Shown here piece by piece: positions 1-8,910 of a DNA stretch of 49,931 bases. The notes under the pieces are model-generated. The model worked only from the letters and a program-made list of their open reading frames with translations, did not search any database and was not told the origin of the DNA. The stretch is taken from the NCBI GenBank assembly GCA_913063045.1, contig CAJXYM010000010.1, positions 1 to 49,931 on the forward strand, read 5' to 3'. The DNA is from an uncultured Flavobacteriales bacterium (GTDB lineage Bacteria > Bacteroidota > Bacteroidia > Flavobacteriales > BACL11). Every line of letters begins with the position of its first letter. Within the stretch, counting starts at the first letter, position 1. A program made the position numbers and the translations under genes.

Positions 1-1983
1 ATTTATAATGAGCCTAGCCCAATTACACATAATTTTATAGCTAGCCATATAAGCTGTAATGGTGTAGATAATGCTTCATTAACAGATTCTGTTTTCGGAG
101 GAGTTGGCTCTTCTAATACATATACTTATGCGTGGAACAATGGGGCTACTACTTATTCTTTAAATAATTTAGGAGTTGGTCAATATATAATTAATGTTAC
201 CGATGAAAATAATTGTATTTCTATTGATTCATTTATAATAAATAACAATAATGCTCTTAATATTGTATTAGATTCTAGTCTTACCTCAGAGGTAAGTTGT
301 TTTGATTATTGCGATGGAGAAATTACTGTTCTTACTATTGGAGGCCTTCCTAATATCAATTCTAATGGTACTGCTAGCTATTCTTATTTATGGAACGACA
401 CATTACAACAGACAAGTTTTCAAGCATTAGGGTTATGTGTAAATAATAACTCTAATTCAACAGAATATACTTGTATTGTTATGGACGGTCAAGGATGTAG
501 TGATACATTATCTTATGTCCTAAGTCAGCCAGAAAAATTAATTGTTTCAGCAACTACTCTTTCCCAAATCTCATGCTACAGTGGAGATAATGGTAAACTT
601 ACAGCTTCAGCAATAGGAGGAAACGGTAACAATGAATTTTATTGGAATAACTGGACTAATTGGAATACAAACCCTATAAACAATAATCTTTCAGAAGGAA
701 GTTATGTTGTCGTTGTAAGAGACAATAATGATTGTGTAGATACAACAGAGCTATCTATTTCTCAGCCAACAGAATTGGCTGTTTCAATAATTGAAAAAGA
801 TATTAGTTGTTATGGATTTGATGATGGAGAAATAAGTGCTAGCGTAATTGGAGGAACTCCAACTCCTGGTATCCCTGCTACATATAATTATGTTTGGACA
901 CCTAGTGGACAAACTACACAAACAGCAACAGGATTATCACCAGATATTTACTCAGTTACTGTTACTGATAATAATGGTTGTATTATTATTAGTGAGTCTA
1001 TTAATATAAGTTCGCCAACAAATCCTCTAGTAATAAATGTTGATTCAATTGACGAAACTTGCGCTTTAAATGATGGAGAGGCCAATGCTACGATTTTAGG
1101 AGGAACACCTCCATATTCATATACTTGGAATAATGGAGCTAATTCAAATCCAATTATTGGACTTTCTCCAGGTCTTTATACTGTACAGGTTAAAGATGAT
1201 AATGGTTGTGAGGTTACCTCTTCAACATTTGTTAATGGAGTGAGTAATGTTTTCTTACCTGGAAATCAAAGTGAGATTAATGAAAATATATGTTTGGGAC
1301 AGAGCTTTAGTATTGAGATAGAAGAAAAGGCAGGCTTATCTTATACTTGGTCAGATGGATTAAATCAATCTGATAGAGATGTAAGTCCTTTGACAACAAC
1401 TTCTTATACTTTGGAGATCACAGATCCAAATTGTATAAATTCATATAGTATTACTGCTAATATTAATGTTAAAGCTGTAAACCCAATGCTAATGTCTAAC
1501 CCTTCAAATGGATCTGAATATCCAACTATTGCATTAGGAAATGATATTGAATTATATTCTGATAACAGCAGTTGTGATTCATGGACATGGACATGGAATA
1601 ATGGAGAGAATATAAACAATAGTTTCTATCAGAGTCCTTCTGTGTCAACATGGTATACTTTAACCGTTGATTCAGCAGGATGTTCTGGCATAGATTCAAT
1701 TTATGTTATAGTTGGCGTTACTCCATATGATGCAATTACACCTAATGGAGATGGTATGAATGATGTTTGGGAGATCATGGATATTAGAAGTTACCCAAAT
1801 GCTGATGTCAAAGTATTTAATAGATGGGGAGAGGTAATTCATCAATGTAGTGGGGGTTATAATTATATTGCATGGGATGGAACATATAATTCTGAGTTAC
1901 TACCTGTAGGAACCTATTATTATGTTGTTGATTTAAACAACGGAGACGAGCCATTAACTGGCCCAATAACAATTATTAGATAA
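1..1983 (+). CDS. SprB-repeat adhesin with type IX secretion C-terminal domain (5'-truncated)
   Basis: The frame is open from base 1, so the gene begins upstream of the window; about 660 residues are visible. Five SprB-type repeats can be recognised, each starting with a Cys-containing strand (ISCNG, VSCFD, ISCYS, ISCYG, ETCAL), passing through a YxYxWNNG-like core and ending near a TVTDNNGC-like strand. An Ig-like segment follows. The last ~90 residues contain ITPNGDGMNDVW, VFNRWGEVI and LPVGTYYYVVDL, the hallmarks of the gliding-motility-associated (CHU_C, type B) sorting domain. By family knowledge such proteins are very large cell-surface adhesins moved by the gliding motor or exported by T9SS. 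The porP/sprF gene starts 5 nt downstream, the usual partner. An internal ATG at 481 is not a gene start, because repeats continue upstream of it. Confidence 0.92.
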   Translation: MYNEPSPITHNFIASHISCNGVDNASLTDSVFGGVGSSNTYTYAWNNGATTYSLNNLGVGQYIINVTDENNCISIDSFIINNNNALNIVLDSSLTSEVSCFDYCDGEITVLTIGGLPNINSNGTASYSYLWNDTLQQTSFQALGLCVNNNSNSTEYTCIVMDGQGCSDTLSYVLSQPEKLIVSATTLSQISCYSGDNGKLTASAIGGNGNNEFYWNNWTNWNTNPINNNLSEGSYVVVVRDNNDCVDTTELSISQPTELAVSIIEKDISCYGFDDGEISASVIGGTPTPGIPATYNYVWTPSGQTTQTATGLSPDIYSVTVTDNNGCIIISESINISSPTNPLVINVDSIDETCALNDGEANATILGGTPPYSYTWNNGANSNPIIGLSPGLYTVQVKDDNGCEVTSSTFVNGVSNVFLPGNQSEINENICLGQSFSIEIEEKAGLSYTWSDGLNQSDRDVSPLTTTSYTLEITDPNCINSYSITANINVKAVNPMLMSNPSNGSEYPTIALGNDIELYSDNSSCDSWTWTWNNGENINNSFYQSPSVSTWYTLTVDSAGCSGIDSIYVIVGVTPYDAITPNGDGMNDVWEIMDIRSYPNADVKVFNRWGEVIHQCSGGYNYIAWDGTYNSELLPVGTYYYVVDLNNGDEPLTGPITIIR

Positions 1984-1988
1984 AAAAA

Positions 1989-2918
1989 ATGATGATGAAG
2001 AAAATAACTCTTTTAGTTTTAACATGTTTGTTGAGTATATTAACTAATGCACAACAATTACCACAAATTACTCAATACATGATGAATAATTATGTAGTTA
2101 ATCCAGCAGTAGCAGGTATGGACGACTACTACCAGGTAAGAACTAGTATTCGAAATCAATTTGTTGGAATTGCTGATGCACCTAGCACAACAGTGCTTAG
2201 TATGTATGGTAAAAAAGATGAAAATGTGGGTTTAGGAGGAGTGGTTTTTACAGATCAAGCAGGACCAACTAGTAGAGTTGGGGCTTCTGCATCTTATACT
2301 TATCATTTCCCACTTACTAAAGATGTAAAATTAGCTCTTGCATTATCTGGAGGTTTTACACAATTTAAAATAGATAAAGCTGGATGGAATGTTGAAAACA
2401 CTAATGATCCATTAACTCAAGGAGATATACTTGTTCAGTCAGTGCCTGATGCAACATTCGGATTTAATCTATACTCTAAGAAATGGTATGTTGGATTTTC
2501 TATTCCTCAACTTTTAACAAGTAATTTAGACTTATTAGATAATGACTTTGCAGACAAGTTGACTTCTGAGCAAAGCGGTAATTTATCTCGTCATTTATTT
2601 GTGCTAGCAGCGTATAAGCACAACCTGAATAAGAGTTGGACTATTGAACCTTCCATATTGGTTAAATCTGTTGAACCTGTTGAGGCACAGATGGATTTTG
2701 GAATTAAAGCTACTTATGATGATAAGCTCTGGTTTGGTACTGACTATAGAACAAATGGTGATATTGCAGCTTTAGTTGGCTATTCTATTCAGGACAGGTA
2801 TATGATTGGTTATTCGTATGATGTATTGAATGCTGATCTTTCTGATTACTCAAATGGCTCTCACGAATTTATGATTGCAGTTAAATTTAATTCACAATCT
2901 AGCAATTCTGTAAAATAA
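1989..2918 (+). CDS. PorP/SprF family type IX secretion outer-membrane protein
   Basis: The 309-residue protein starts with a signal peptide (MMMKKITLLVLTCLLSILTN, cleavage likely after NAQ) and continues with the PorP/SprF signature QYMMNNYVVNPAVAGM, followed by alternating beta-strand sequence ending in GSHEFMIAVKF. Family members form an outer-membrane barrel and are needed for export or surface attachment of the CHU_C-domain adhesin encoded beside them. The gene starts 5 nt after the adhesin stop and surely shares its transcript. Three ATG codons in a row open the gene, so the exact start may be 1989, 1992 or 1995. A hairpin follows the stop codon. Confidence 0.93.
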   Translation: MMMKKITLLVLTCLLSILTNAQQLPQITQYMMNNYVVNPAVAGMDDYYQVRTSIRNQFVGIADAPSTTVLSMYGKKDENVGLGGVVFTDQAGPTSRVGASASYTYHFPLTKDVKLALALSGGFTQFKIDKAGWNVENTNDPLTQGDILVQSVPDATFGFNLYSKKWYVGFSIPQLLTSNLDLLDNDFADKLTSEQSGNLSRHLFVLAAYKHNLNKSWTIEPSILVKSVEPVEAQMDFGIKATYDDKLWFGTDYRTNGDIAALVGYSIQDRYMIGYSYDVLNADLSDYSNGSHEFMIAVKFNSQSSNSVK

Positions 2919-2920
2919 AA

Positions 2921-2944
2921 AAAGCCCCCTTAAAAGAGGGCTTT
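2921..2944 (+). terminator. Hairpin after porP/sprF, probable intrinsic terminator
   Basis: AAAGCCC (2921-2927) pairs with GGGCTTT (2938-2944), with two more inner pairs across one mismatch and a TAAA loop. It begins 2 nt after the stop codon. The T tract is short and merges with the stem, so efficiency is uncertain. Confidence 0.7.
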
Positions 2945-3090
2945 AAACTGTTGCACGATTAAATCTTTGGAAAGAGATGCAACTAAAAACAAGTTTCAAC
3001 GATTTTCCAAAATTAATGCATAATAAAAGTAATTAAATATTATATTTTTTTAGATATTAACACATACTTGTTAATCCTCCCAATTAAAGA

Positions 3091-3828
3091 ATGAGTTTTA
3101 GAATCCTTATAATTAGTTTGTTTTTATTTAGTTTTTCATGCAAAGATTCTAGCGATACCACTTATATCTTCTCAAGTCTTAATGCTAATGAGTTTAGTAG
3201 TTCTATCTCTAACGAGAACGCTCTTGTTATAGATGTAAGAACTGATCAAGAAATTAGTAAGGGGTATATTAAAGGAGCAACATTAATTGATTTTTATAGT
3301 AGTAATTTTAATAATAAGATTCAATTATTAGACAAGGATATGAATATTCATATTTATTGTAAAAGCGGTGGAAGAAGTAAAAAAGTAGCTCAGTTATTAG
3401 TCGAAAATGGTTTTAAAAATATTTTTAATCTTGATGGTGGTTTTGATAAATGGAATTCGAAGGGTTACCCATTTGTTATGCCAGATCAAACTTTAGATTC
3501 AGATGAAAAAAATATCGAAAACATTATAAATGAAAATTATGTTGACTCTATAATTAAGAATAATCCTACTCTGGTGTATATCTCAACCAAATGGTGTAGT
3601 CCATGTAGAAAGATGCGTCCTATAGTTGAAAGCCTTGAAATTTTTTTAAAGAATGATATTAATGTTATTTATATAGATGCAGATATAAATCCTAGTTTAT
3701 TATCTAAATTTAATTCTCAATCTGTACCAGTACTTATATTTATTGAAAATAATATTGAACAATGGAGGAGAAAAGGTGTTGTTTCATACGACAAATTATT
3801 AAATTTGATTAATAAAGAAATTTTATGA
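3091..3828 (+). CDS. Rhodanese-thioredoxin fusion lipoprotein
   Basis: A lipoprotein signal (lipobox LFSFSC, Cys17) is followed by a rhodanese domain (~30-128) with the active-site loop CKSGGRS (Cys90) and then a thioredoxin-like domain (~140-245) with W-C-S-P-C at 168-172 and a cis-proline SVPVL further on. The protein should therefore be membrane anchored and face the periplasm. The rhodanese Cys can carry a persulfide and the CxxC could reduce it or a partner disulfide; that coupling is inference. The stop codon overlaps the next gene's ATG (ATGA), indicating translational coupling with a glycosyltransferase of no obvious functional link. There is no recognisable TAnnTTTG box in the 146 bp upstream. 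Confidence 0.85.
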   Translation: MSFRILIISLFLFSFSCKDSSDTTYIFSSLNANEFSSSISNENALVIDVRTDQEISKGYIKGATLIDFYSSNFNNKIQLLDKDMNIHIYCKSGGRSKKVAQLLVENGFKNIFNLDGGFDKWNSKGYPFVMPDQTLDSDEKNIENIINENYVDSIIKNNPTLVYISTKWCSPCRKMRPIVESLEIFLKNDINVIYIDADINPSLLSKFNSQSVPVLIFIENNIEQWRRKGVVSYDKLLNLINKEIL

Positions 3829-4925
3829 AAATAGCAATTTTAGGCACTAGAGGAATCCCCAATAATTATGGAGGTTTTGAACAGTGCGCCGAATCTTTAT
3901 CTGTTGGTTTAGTTGCTAAGGGTCATGAAGTAACAGTATATAACCCCGACTTTCATCCTTACACAAAAAATGATTTTAATGGCGTAAAGATTAAACATAT
4001 ACATAGCCCTCAAAATTTTTTAGGCACAGCTGGCTCTAATTTTGTTTTTGATTATTTATGCTTAAATGACGCTCTCTCTTCATCTTATGATATTATTTTA
4101 GAACTCGGCCTAATTACCGCAGCACCATCAATTATTTTTTGTAGAAAAAGAAAGAATATTATTGTTACTAATCTAGATGGACTCGAGTGGAAGCGCGCTA
4201 AATGGAATCCTTTCATTAGATTTATTACTAAATCTTTAGAAAGATTTGGCGTTTATTTTTCCGATTTTATTATTTCAGATAATACAGCAATTCAAAAATA
4301 CATTTTAGATCAGTATAATAAAGAATCTGAATTTATTGCATATGGAGCAAGAAAGGTAGATAATCCTCAACGATCACTTATTACTAAGTATTTAAAAAAA
4401 GAAGGGGACTATGTCTTAACTATTGCTAGACTTGAGCCAGAGAATAATTTAGAGCTAATGTGTGATGCTTTTATTAACTCAAAAAGCAAGATCCCATATT
4501 ACATTATTGGAAATCATGCAACAAGCTATGGAGAGTTTTTAAAGAATAAATATGAAGGTACAGAGATTTATTTTCTTGGAGCTATATTTAATAAAGAAGA
4601 ACTAGATGCCTTTAGGTCTTACTCGTTGTTTTATCTTCATGGGCATTCAGTCGGAGGCACAAATCCTGCACTTATTGAAGCCATGTCATCTCAATCATTT
4701 ATTATTTGTCACAATAATGAATTTAATAAATCAGTTTTGCAAGAAGGAGGTCTTTATTTTAACAATTCAGAATCTTTAACAGCCATTCTTGATAATAAGG
4801 AATCAATTAAAAAAAGAAGCGCTTGTGTAAAGTTTAGTTTAAAAAGAATTGATGAAAATTATAGATGGCATATTATTGTCGATAAGTATGAAAAATATTT
4901 TCTTAAAATTTTAGATAATAAATAG
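3825..4925 (+). CDS. GT4 glycosyltransferase with DUF1972 N-terminal domain (rhamnosyltransferase-like)
   Basis: The N-terminus MKIAILGTRGIPNNYGGFEQ is the signature of DUF1972/Cps2T-like transferases: a G-rich loop for the nucleotide sugar domain and a GGFE motif. The second half has the GT4 fold features LTIARLEPENN and GGTNPALIEAMS, where the Glu of PALIEA is the expected nucleotide-sugar-contacting residue. At 366 residues the length is normal. Likely role: transfer of a deoxysugar or hexose during capsule, O-antigen or exopolysaccharide assembly on the cytoplasmic side. The ATGA overlap joins it to the rhodanese-thioredoxin gene, and its last 15 bases overlap the 3' end of the convergent hemW. 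The exact sugar cannot be told from sequence. Confidence 0.85.
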   Translation: MKIAILGTRGIPNNYGGFEQCAESLSVGLVAKGHEVTVYNPDFHPYTKNDFNGVKIKHIHSPQNFLGTAGSNFVFDYLCLNDALSSSYDIILELGLITAAPSIIFCRKRKNIIVTNLDGLEWKRAKWNPFIRFITKSLERFGVYFSDFIISDNTAIQKYILDQYNKESEFIAYGARKVDNPQRSLITKYLKKEGDYVLTIARLEPENNLELMCDAFINSKSKIPYYIIGNHATSYGEFLKNKYEGTEIYFLGAIFNKEELDAFRSYSLFYLHGHSVGGTNPALIEAMSSQSFIICHNNEFNKSVLQEGGLYFNNSESLTAILDNKESIKKRSACVKFSLKRIDENYRWHIIVDKYEKYFLKILDNK

Positions 4926-6038
4926 ATCTGCTGAAATAGAATCTGCGAATAGCATTCCTTTATTTGTGAGTATTAAATGATTGTCGTCTATCTTGGCATC
5001 TTTATTATTGATACATTTTTTAGAAGATTTTATAAAATGAGAATTTATACTTTCACTGAAATGATTATTCACATAATCTAAATTAACTCCCCAAATTGTT
5101 CTCAAAGCTGTTAATATATATTCATTATAATTTTGTTCTATTGATAAGAATTCCTCTTGAAAAGCTATTTTTTCATTATTTATAGATGAGATATATATAG
5201 TGTTATTAGACATATTCCATTGTCGGCTAACACCATTATATGAATGAGCAGAAGGCCCTATCCCTAAGTAATTTTTATTTTTCCAGTAAGATGTATTATG
5301 AAGAGCAAATTTATTTTTCTTGCAAAAATTAGAAATTTCATACTGAGTATAATTCATTTTTTTTGCATTTTCCTGTAATATTTTAAAATGTTCTGCTGTT
5401 TTTTTATCATCTATTGGCTTTATCTTTTGTTTGTTTATAAGGTAATCTAATTTGGTGTTAGGTTCAACAGTAAGAGCATATGCAGAGAAATGATCTACAT
5501 CTAGTGTATTCATTTGATCTAAGTTTGCCTTCCACATTTTTGAGGTTTGGTTTTGGACACCATATATAAGGTCGATACTTAGATTATTAAAACCATATTT
5601 TTTTGCAAGTTTTATCGAAGATATTGCTTCTTTAGCATTATGACTTCTATTCATGAAGGTCAAGTCTTCATCATGAAATGACTGAATACCAATACTTAAT
5701 CTATTTATACCTGCAGACTTTATCTCTATTAGTTTGTCTTTATCTAAATCATCAGGGTTAAACTCCATCGTAATTTCAGCATCTGGATTAATTACAAATA
5801 AAGATTTAATCTTACTTATAATTTTAATAATATATTTTGAATTAATAATTGAGGGAGTCCCTCCGCCAAAATAGATGCTGTGAATTATTTCATTATTTAG
5901 GTAATTTTTTCTAGTTTCTAATTCTAAAATCATACTATCAATCATCTCTTTAATATCATCTTTTTTTATAGAAAAGTGAAAATTACAATAATTACATTTC
6001 TGTTTACAATAAGGGATGTGGATATAAATTCCTGCCAA
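4911..6038 (-). CDS. hemW: HemW-like radical SAM heme chaperone (coproporphyrinogen oxidase-like), TTG start
   Basis: The radical SAM cluster C-K-Q-K-C-N-Y-C-N-F has the CxxxCxxCxF pattern of HemW rather than the CxxxCxxCxC of HemN. GGGTPS and SIGIQSFHDEDL follow, also as in the family. A longer reading frame reaches an ATG at 6134, but its extra 33 residues resemble nothing in the family and would overlap the upstream gene by 59 bp. HemW proteins normally begin M-A-G-I-Y-x-H-I-P, and here a TTG codon lies exactly at that place (6036-6038), giving a 375-residue protein of typical length. HemW delivers heme to respiratory enzymes. The gene is last in the run of heme/iron-flavoured genes reading leftward, 37 nt after the DCC gene. 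The 3' end overlaps the convergent glycosyltransferase. Confidence 0.87.
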   Translation of the reverse strand: MAGIYIHIPYCKQKCNYCNFHFSIKKDDIKEMIDSMILELETRKNYLNNEIIHSIYFGGGTPSIINSKYIIKIISKIKSLFVINPDAEITMEFNPDDLDKDKLIEIKSAGINRLSIGIQSFHDEDLTFMNRSHNAKEAISSIKLAKKYGFNNLSIDLIYGVQNQTSKMWKANLDQMNTLDVDHFSAYALTVEPNTKLDYLINKQKIKPIDDKKTAEHFKILQENAKKMNYTQYEISNFCKKNKFALHNTSYWKNKNYLGIGPSAHSYNGVSRQWNMSNNTIYISSINNEKIAFQEEFLSIEQNYNEYILTALRTIWGVNLDYVNNHFSESINSHFIKSSKKCINNKDAKIDDNHLILTNKGMLFADSISADLFII

Positions 6039-6075
6039 TGAGAATATGTTTTGATAAAATGTAAATCTACAAATA

Positions 6076-6486
6076 TTATATAAAGCGAGATTTGTATTTT
6101 TCGTCTGGAATACTACAATTGTCTCTTTTACCAAAAGCTTTATATCTGTTTTTAGCTATAAAGTCATAAGCAATATCTAATATGTTTTTTGGTATAATTT
6201 TTAAAATAGATAATAATTTAAAGATAATATTTAAAGAAGTAATTATACTAATGACAGCTTGAGACTTAGACTCTAGCTGATTCTTATTTAAAAGAATAAT
6301 TGAATCTAATTTGTTAGAATCTATTTTAAATGAACTAATTATCTCTTGTCCTTTTTCCCCCTGTATAGATGTAAACACAAATTGGTTTTTATAATCCAAT
6401 TTGATTATTATATAAACAAACTGATTACACATATTACATACTCCGTCAAATAAAATTATTTTCTTATTGATTTTAGAAGCGTTCAT
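6076..6486 (-). CDS. DCC family thiol-disulfide oxidoreductase-like protein (DUF393)
   Basis: A 136-residue protein with the family's D-G-V-C-N-M-C motif (Asp14, Cys17, Cys20) directly after the first beta strand, followed by an F-x-S-I-Q-G stretch and, near the C-terminus, YDFIAKNRYKAFG, which matches the usual Y-x-x-I-A-x-x-R-Y block. The CxxC suggests thioredoxin-like redox chemistry, though the biochemical role of the family is not settled. There is no signal peptide. The gene starts 3 nt after the TonB receptor stop, in the same operon as a vitamin K carboxylase homologue. DUF393 proteins are often found beside or fused to HTTM-domain proteins, which this context repeats. Confidence 0.85.
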   Translation of the reverse strand: MNASKINKKIILFDGVCNMCNQFVYIIIKLDYKNQFVFTSIQGEKGQEIISSFKIDSNKLDSIILLNKNQLESKSQAVISIITSLNIIFKLLSILKIIPKNILDIAYDFIAKNRYKAFGKRDNCSIPDEKYKSRFI

Positions 6487-6489
6487 TTA

Positions 6490-8910
6490 TTATAGTTTTA
6501 TTTCTATAGTAGTATAGATATTTCTGGTAGGTGATGGTATTATCCCTGGGCCAGGGTAACCTGTTGCTCTTCTTGTAAAGTATTTATGATCTAGTATATT
6601 ATTAATCCCAAACTCGAATTTAATTATTTTATATTTATAAGAACATGAAAAGTCTAAAACATTGTAAGAAGGAATCTCTCCAATTACTCCACTAAGGTTA
6701 CTCTCGACTGCATTAGAAGCATCTGTAAACTGCTTAGATAAAAAGGTATACTGAATATTAGTAAGAATATTTTTATATCCAAATTTTAAACCTGTTTTTA
6801 TATTAATATTTGGTATAAATTCTACTCTATTCCCCTCAATACCATTTTTATCTGACCTTATGTAGCTAGAGTTTATAAATGATGTGTTGGCAAAGATATT
6901 GAAGATGTTGTTTGGGTTTTTTAGCCAAATCTTATTTAGGTTAATATCAACTAAGCTTTCTAACCCATATATTACAGCATCCCCGACATTTCCTCTTTCA
7001 CTTTTCACATTCCCATTACTATCTTCTTTTTGAATAAATCCAATTCTTTGATTGTAATAAAGATTAAACCCGCTTAAGTCATATGATATATAGTCATTAT
7101 AATTCCCTCTTAACCCAAGATCTATTGTATATCCTTTCTCATCTTGAATATTTGGATTTATTGTATATGCTGGATTAATTATGCTGATATCAGCAAAGGT
7201 TACCGATCTATAGTTCTGTGAAAAATTACCGTATATTTCTATATCACTTTTATAGCTAACACCTGATCCAATTAATATAAATGACCTCTCGTTTTCATTG
7301 TTATTATATATAGTGTTATTTAGAATTACATTTCCTGCCCCGTCTAGATTTATTTTTTTATAATATCCGATACTCTCTGTTTTGATATGCTCTACTCTAA
7401 AACCAGGTGTTATAGAAAGTTTGTTATTTATTCTAATAAGATTTTCTCCAAAAAAGGCAATATTTAGGTTTGGATAACTATAGTTGGATTGATTATTATA
7501 GTTTGGATAATTGCTATAGTCAAAGTTAAAATCTGCTTCTGATTGATTAGAACCAGGTCCTTGAAGGCTGGAGTTTGATGATTTATAAAACTTTAGACCA
7601 AGTAAAAAGTTTGAAGTGTATTTTGATAGTTTATAATTTGTAAGATATTTAGTTTCAAACCCAAAATTATTAAAATCACTTTTAATTAGATCTCTTGCCT
7701 CATAAGAGTCAATTTGACTAACTCTATTAGATCTAAATCCTAGGGCATTTCTATTAGCATTTAATCCAAAGAAATTGAATGACAGCGCATTATTTTTTTT
7801 AATTTTATATGAGAAATTCACGTTATAGAGTAGCCAGCCAACATTAAACCAATTCCGTTCTCTATTACTTTGAAGGTGGTCTTGCTCAAACATAATATCT
7901 GACAAACCCCCAGCCTGTTGAGCTAAGTATTCTAGATATGTAAATTCGGCAGATAATTTAAATTTCGCATTAAATTTATAAGATAGATGACTATACGTAT
8001 TTGTGGCTTCAAATTGCGAATTATTTCGAAAGCCATTTCCCTTTTTATAATTAATAAATGTTAAATAGCTAAGTTTATTTTTTGTCCCACTAAAGCTTGT
8101 GTAATTAGTGAATAACTTATTGCTTCCAAAGGTGTTTCTGCTAATCACTTCAAATTGTCTATTAGGATTAGGCTTTTTCATTATAAAATTAACCAGACCT
8201 CCAAATTGTGTGCCATATTGTAGCGAAGCAGCTCCGCGTATAATTTGAATTTCAGAGAGACCCTCTGAAGCTGGTGAGTAATAGCTTTCGGGGTAACCGA
8301 GAACATCAGCACTAATATCGTAACCATTTTGACGAGTATTAAAGTTGGCAGTTCTATTCGGGTCTAATCCTCTACCGCCAATATTTAGTTGTAGACCAGC
8401 ATCATCATTTTGGTATATATTTAGACCAGCTACTTGGCTATATATTTGTCTAGCATTGTTGGATGCAAGGTTAGCCATAGATTGGTTAACCAAGATTACT
8501 TCGTTTTTTTTACCAGCATAAATTGATGTCCCTTCAATGTCATTAAGACGCTTCATCTCAAATAATTTTTGTTTGCGTAAGTTAATTTCTACTTCCATTA
8601 ATTGCCTTGAAAGAGGTCTTAGGCTTTTATTAATTATTAAGTTTTCAGAGATTTGAAAATTCTCTTCTTCAACATTATAGTTATACGCAAAGAAAATAAG
8701 TGTAGCTGTTTTTTTTAATGTTTTGAATTCAAAGAACCCTTTAGTATCTGTTTGTGCTATTTTCCCTATATTTTTTTCATAGATTTCAACGCCTGCGATT
8801 GGCTCTTGAGTATCTGAAGAGATTATGTTTCCACTAATACTATTTTGAGCTTTAGTAAAGCTGATAGACATAAAAAATAATAGGATTAATATTTTAGTTT
8901 TCTTATTCAT
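6490..8910 (-). CDS. TonB-dependent outer-membrane receptor, probable iron-chelate type
   Basis: The 806-residue protein has a signal peptide ending near TKAQ, a CarboxypepD_reg-like beta-sandwich (~23-105), a plug domain (~125-260) with LNIGGRGLDPNR and IQIIRGAASLQYGTQFGGLVN, and a long 22-strand-type barrel ending in EFGINNILDHKYFTRRATGY and a final TTIEIKL strand. The FecA-like plug and the neighbouring imelysin, VKGC and DUF4856 genes suggest an iron- or metal-chelate substrate, but the ligand cannot be read from sequence. It lacks the SusC size (~1000 aa) and has no SusD partner, arguing against glycan uptake. Its ATG lies within the last 8 nt of the VKGC gene, so translation is likely coupled. 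Confidence 0.92.
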   Translation of the reverse strand: MNKKTKILILLFFMSISFTKAQNSISGNIISSDTQEPIAGVEIYEKNIGKIAQTDTKGFFEFKTLKKTATLIFFAYNYNVEEENFQISENLIINKSLRPLSRQLMEVEINLRKQKLFEMKRLNDIEGTSIYAGKKNEVILVNQSMANLASNNARQIYSQVAGLNIYQNDDAGLQLNIGGRGLDPNRTANFNTRQNGYDISADVLGYPESYYSPASEGLSEIQIIRGAASLQYGTQFGGLVNFIMKKPNPNRQFEVISRNTFGSNKLFTNYTSFSGTKNKLSYLTFINYKKGNGFRNNSQFEATNTYSHLSYKFNAKFKLSAEFTYLEYLAQQAGGLSDIMFEQDHLQSNRERNWFNVGWLLYNVNFSYKIKKNNALSFNFFGLNANRNALGFRSNRVSQIDSYEARDLIKSDFNNFGFETKYLTNYKLSKYTSNFLLGLKFYKSSNSSLQGPGSNQSEADFNFDYSNYPNYNNQSNYSYPNLNIAFFGENLIRINNKLSITPGFRVEHIKTESIGYYKKINLDGAGNVILNNTIYNNNENERSFILIGSGVSYKSDIEIYGNFSQNYRSVTFADISIINPAYTINPNIQDEKGYTIDLGLRGNYNDYISYDLSGFNLYYNQRIGFIQKEDSNGNVKSERGNVGDAVIYGLESLVDINLNKIWLKNPNNIFNIFANTSFINSSYIRSDKNGIEGNRVEFIPNINIKTGLKFGYKNILTNIQYTFLSKQFTDASNAVESNLSGVIGEIPSYNVLDFSCSYKYKIIKFEFGINNILDHKYFTRRATGYPGPGIIPSPTRNIYTTIEIKL

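Noticed and set aside
481-483. ATG at 481 as the start of the adhesin gene
   Set aside because: The same frame is open to base 1 and encodes further SprB repeats, so 481 is internal.
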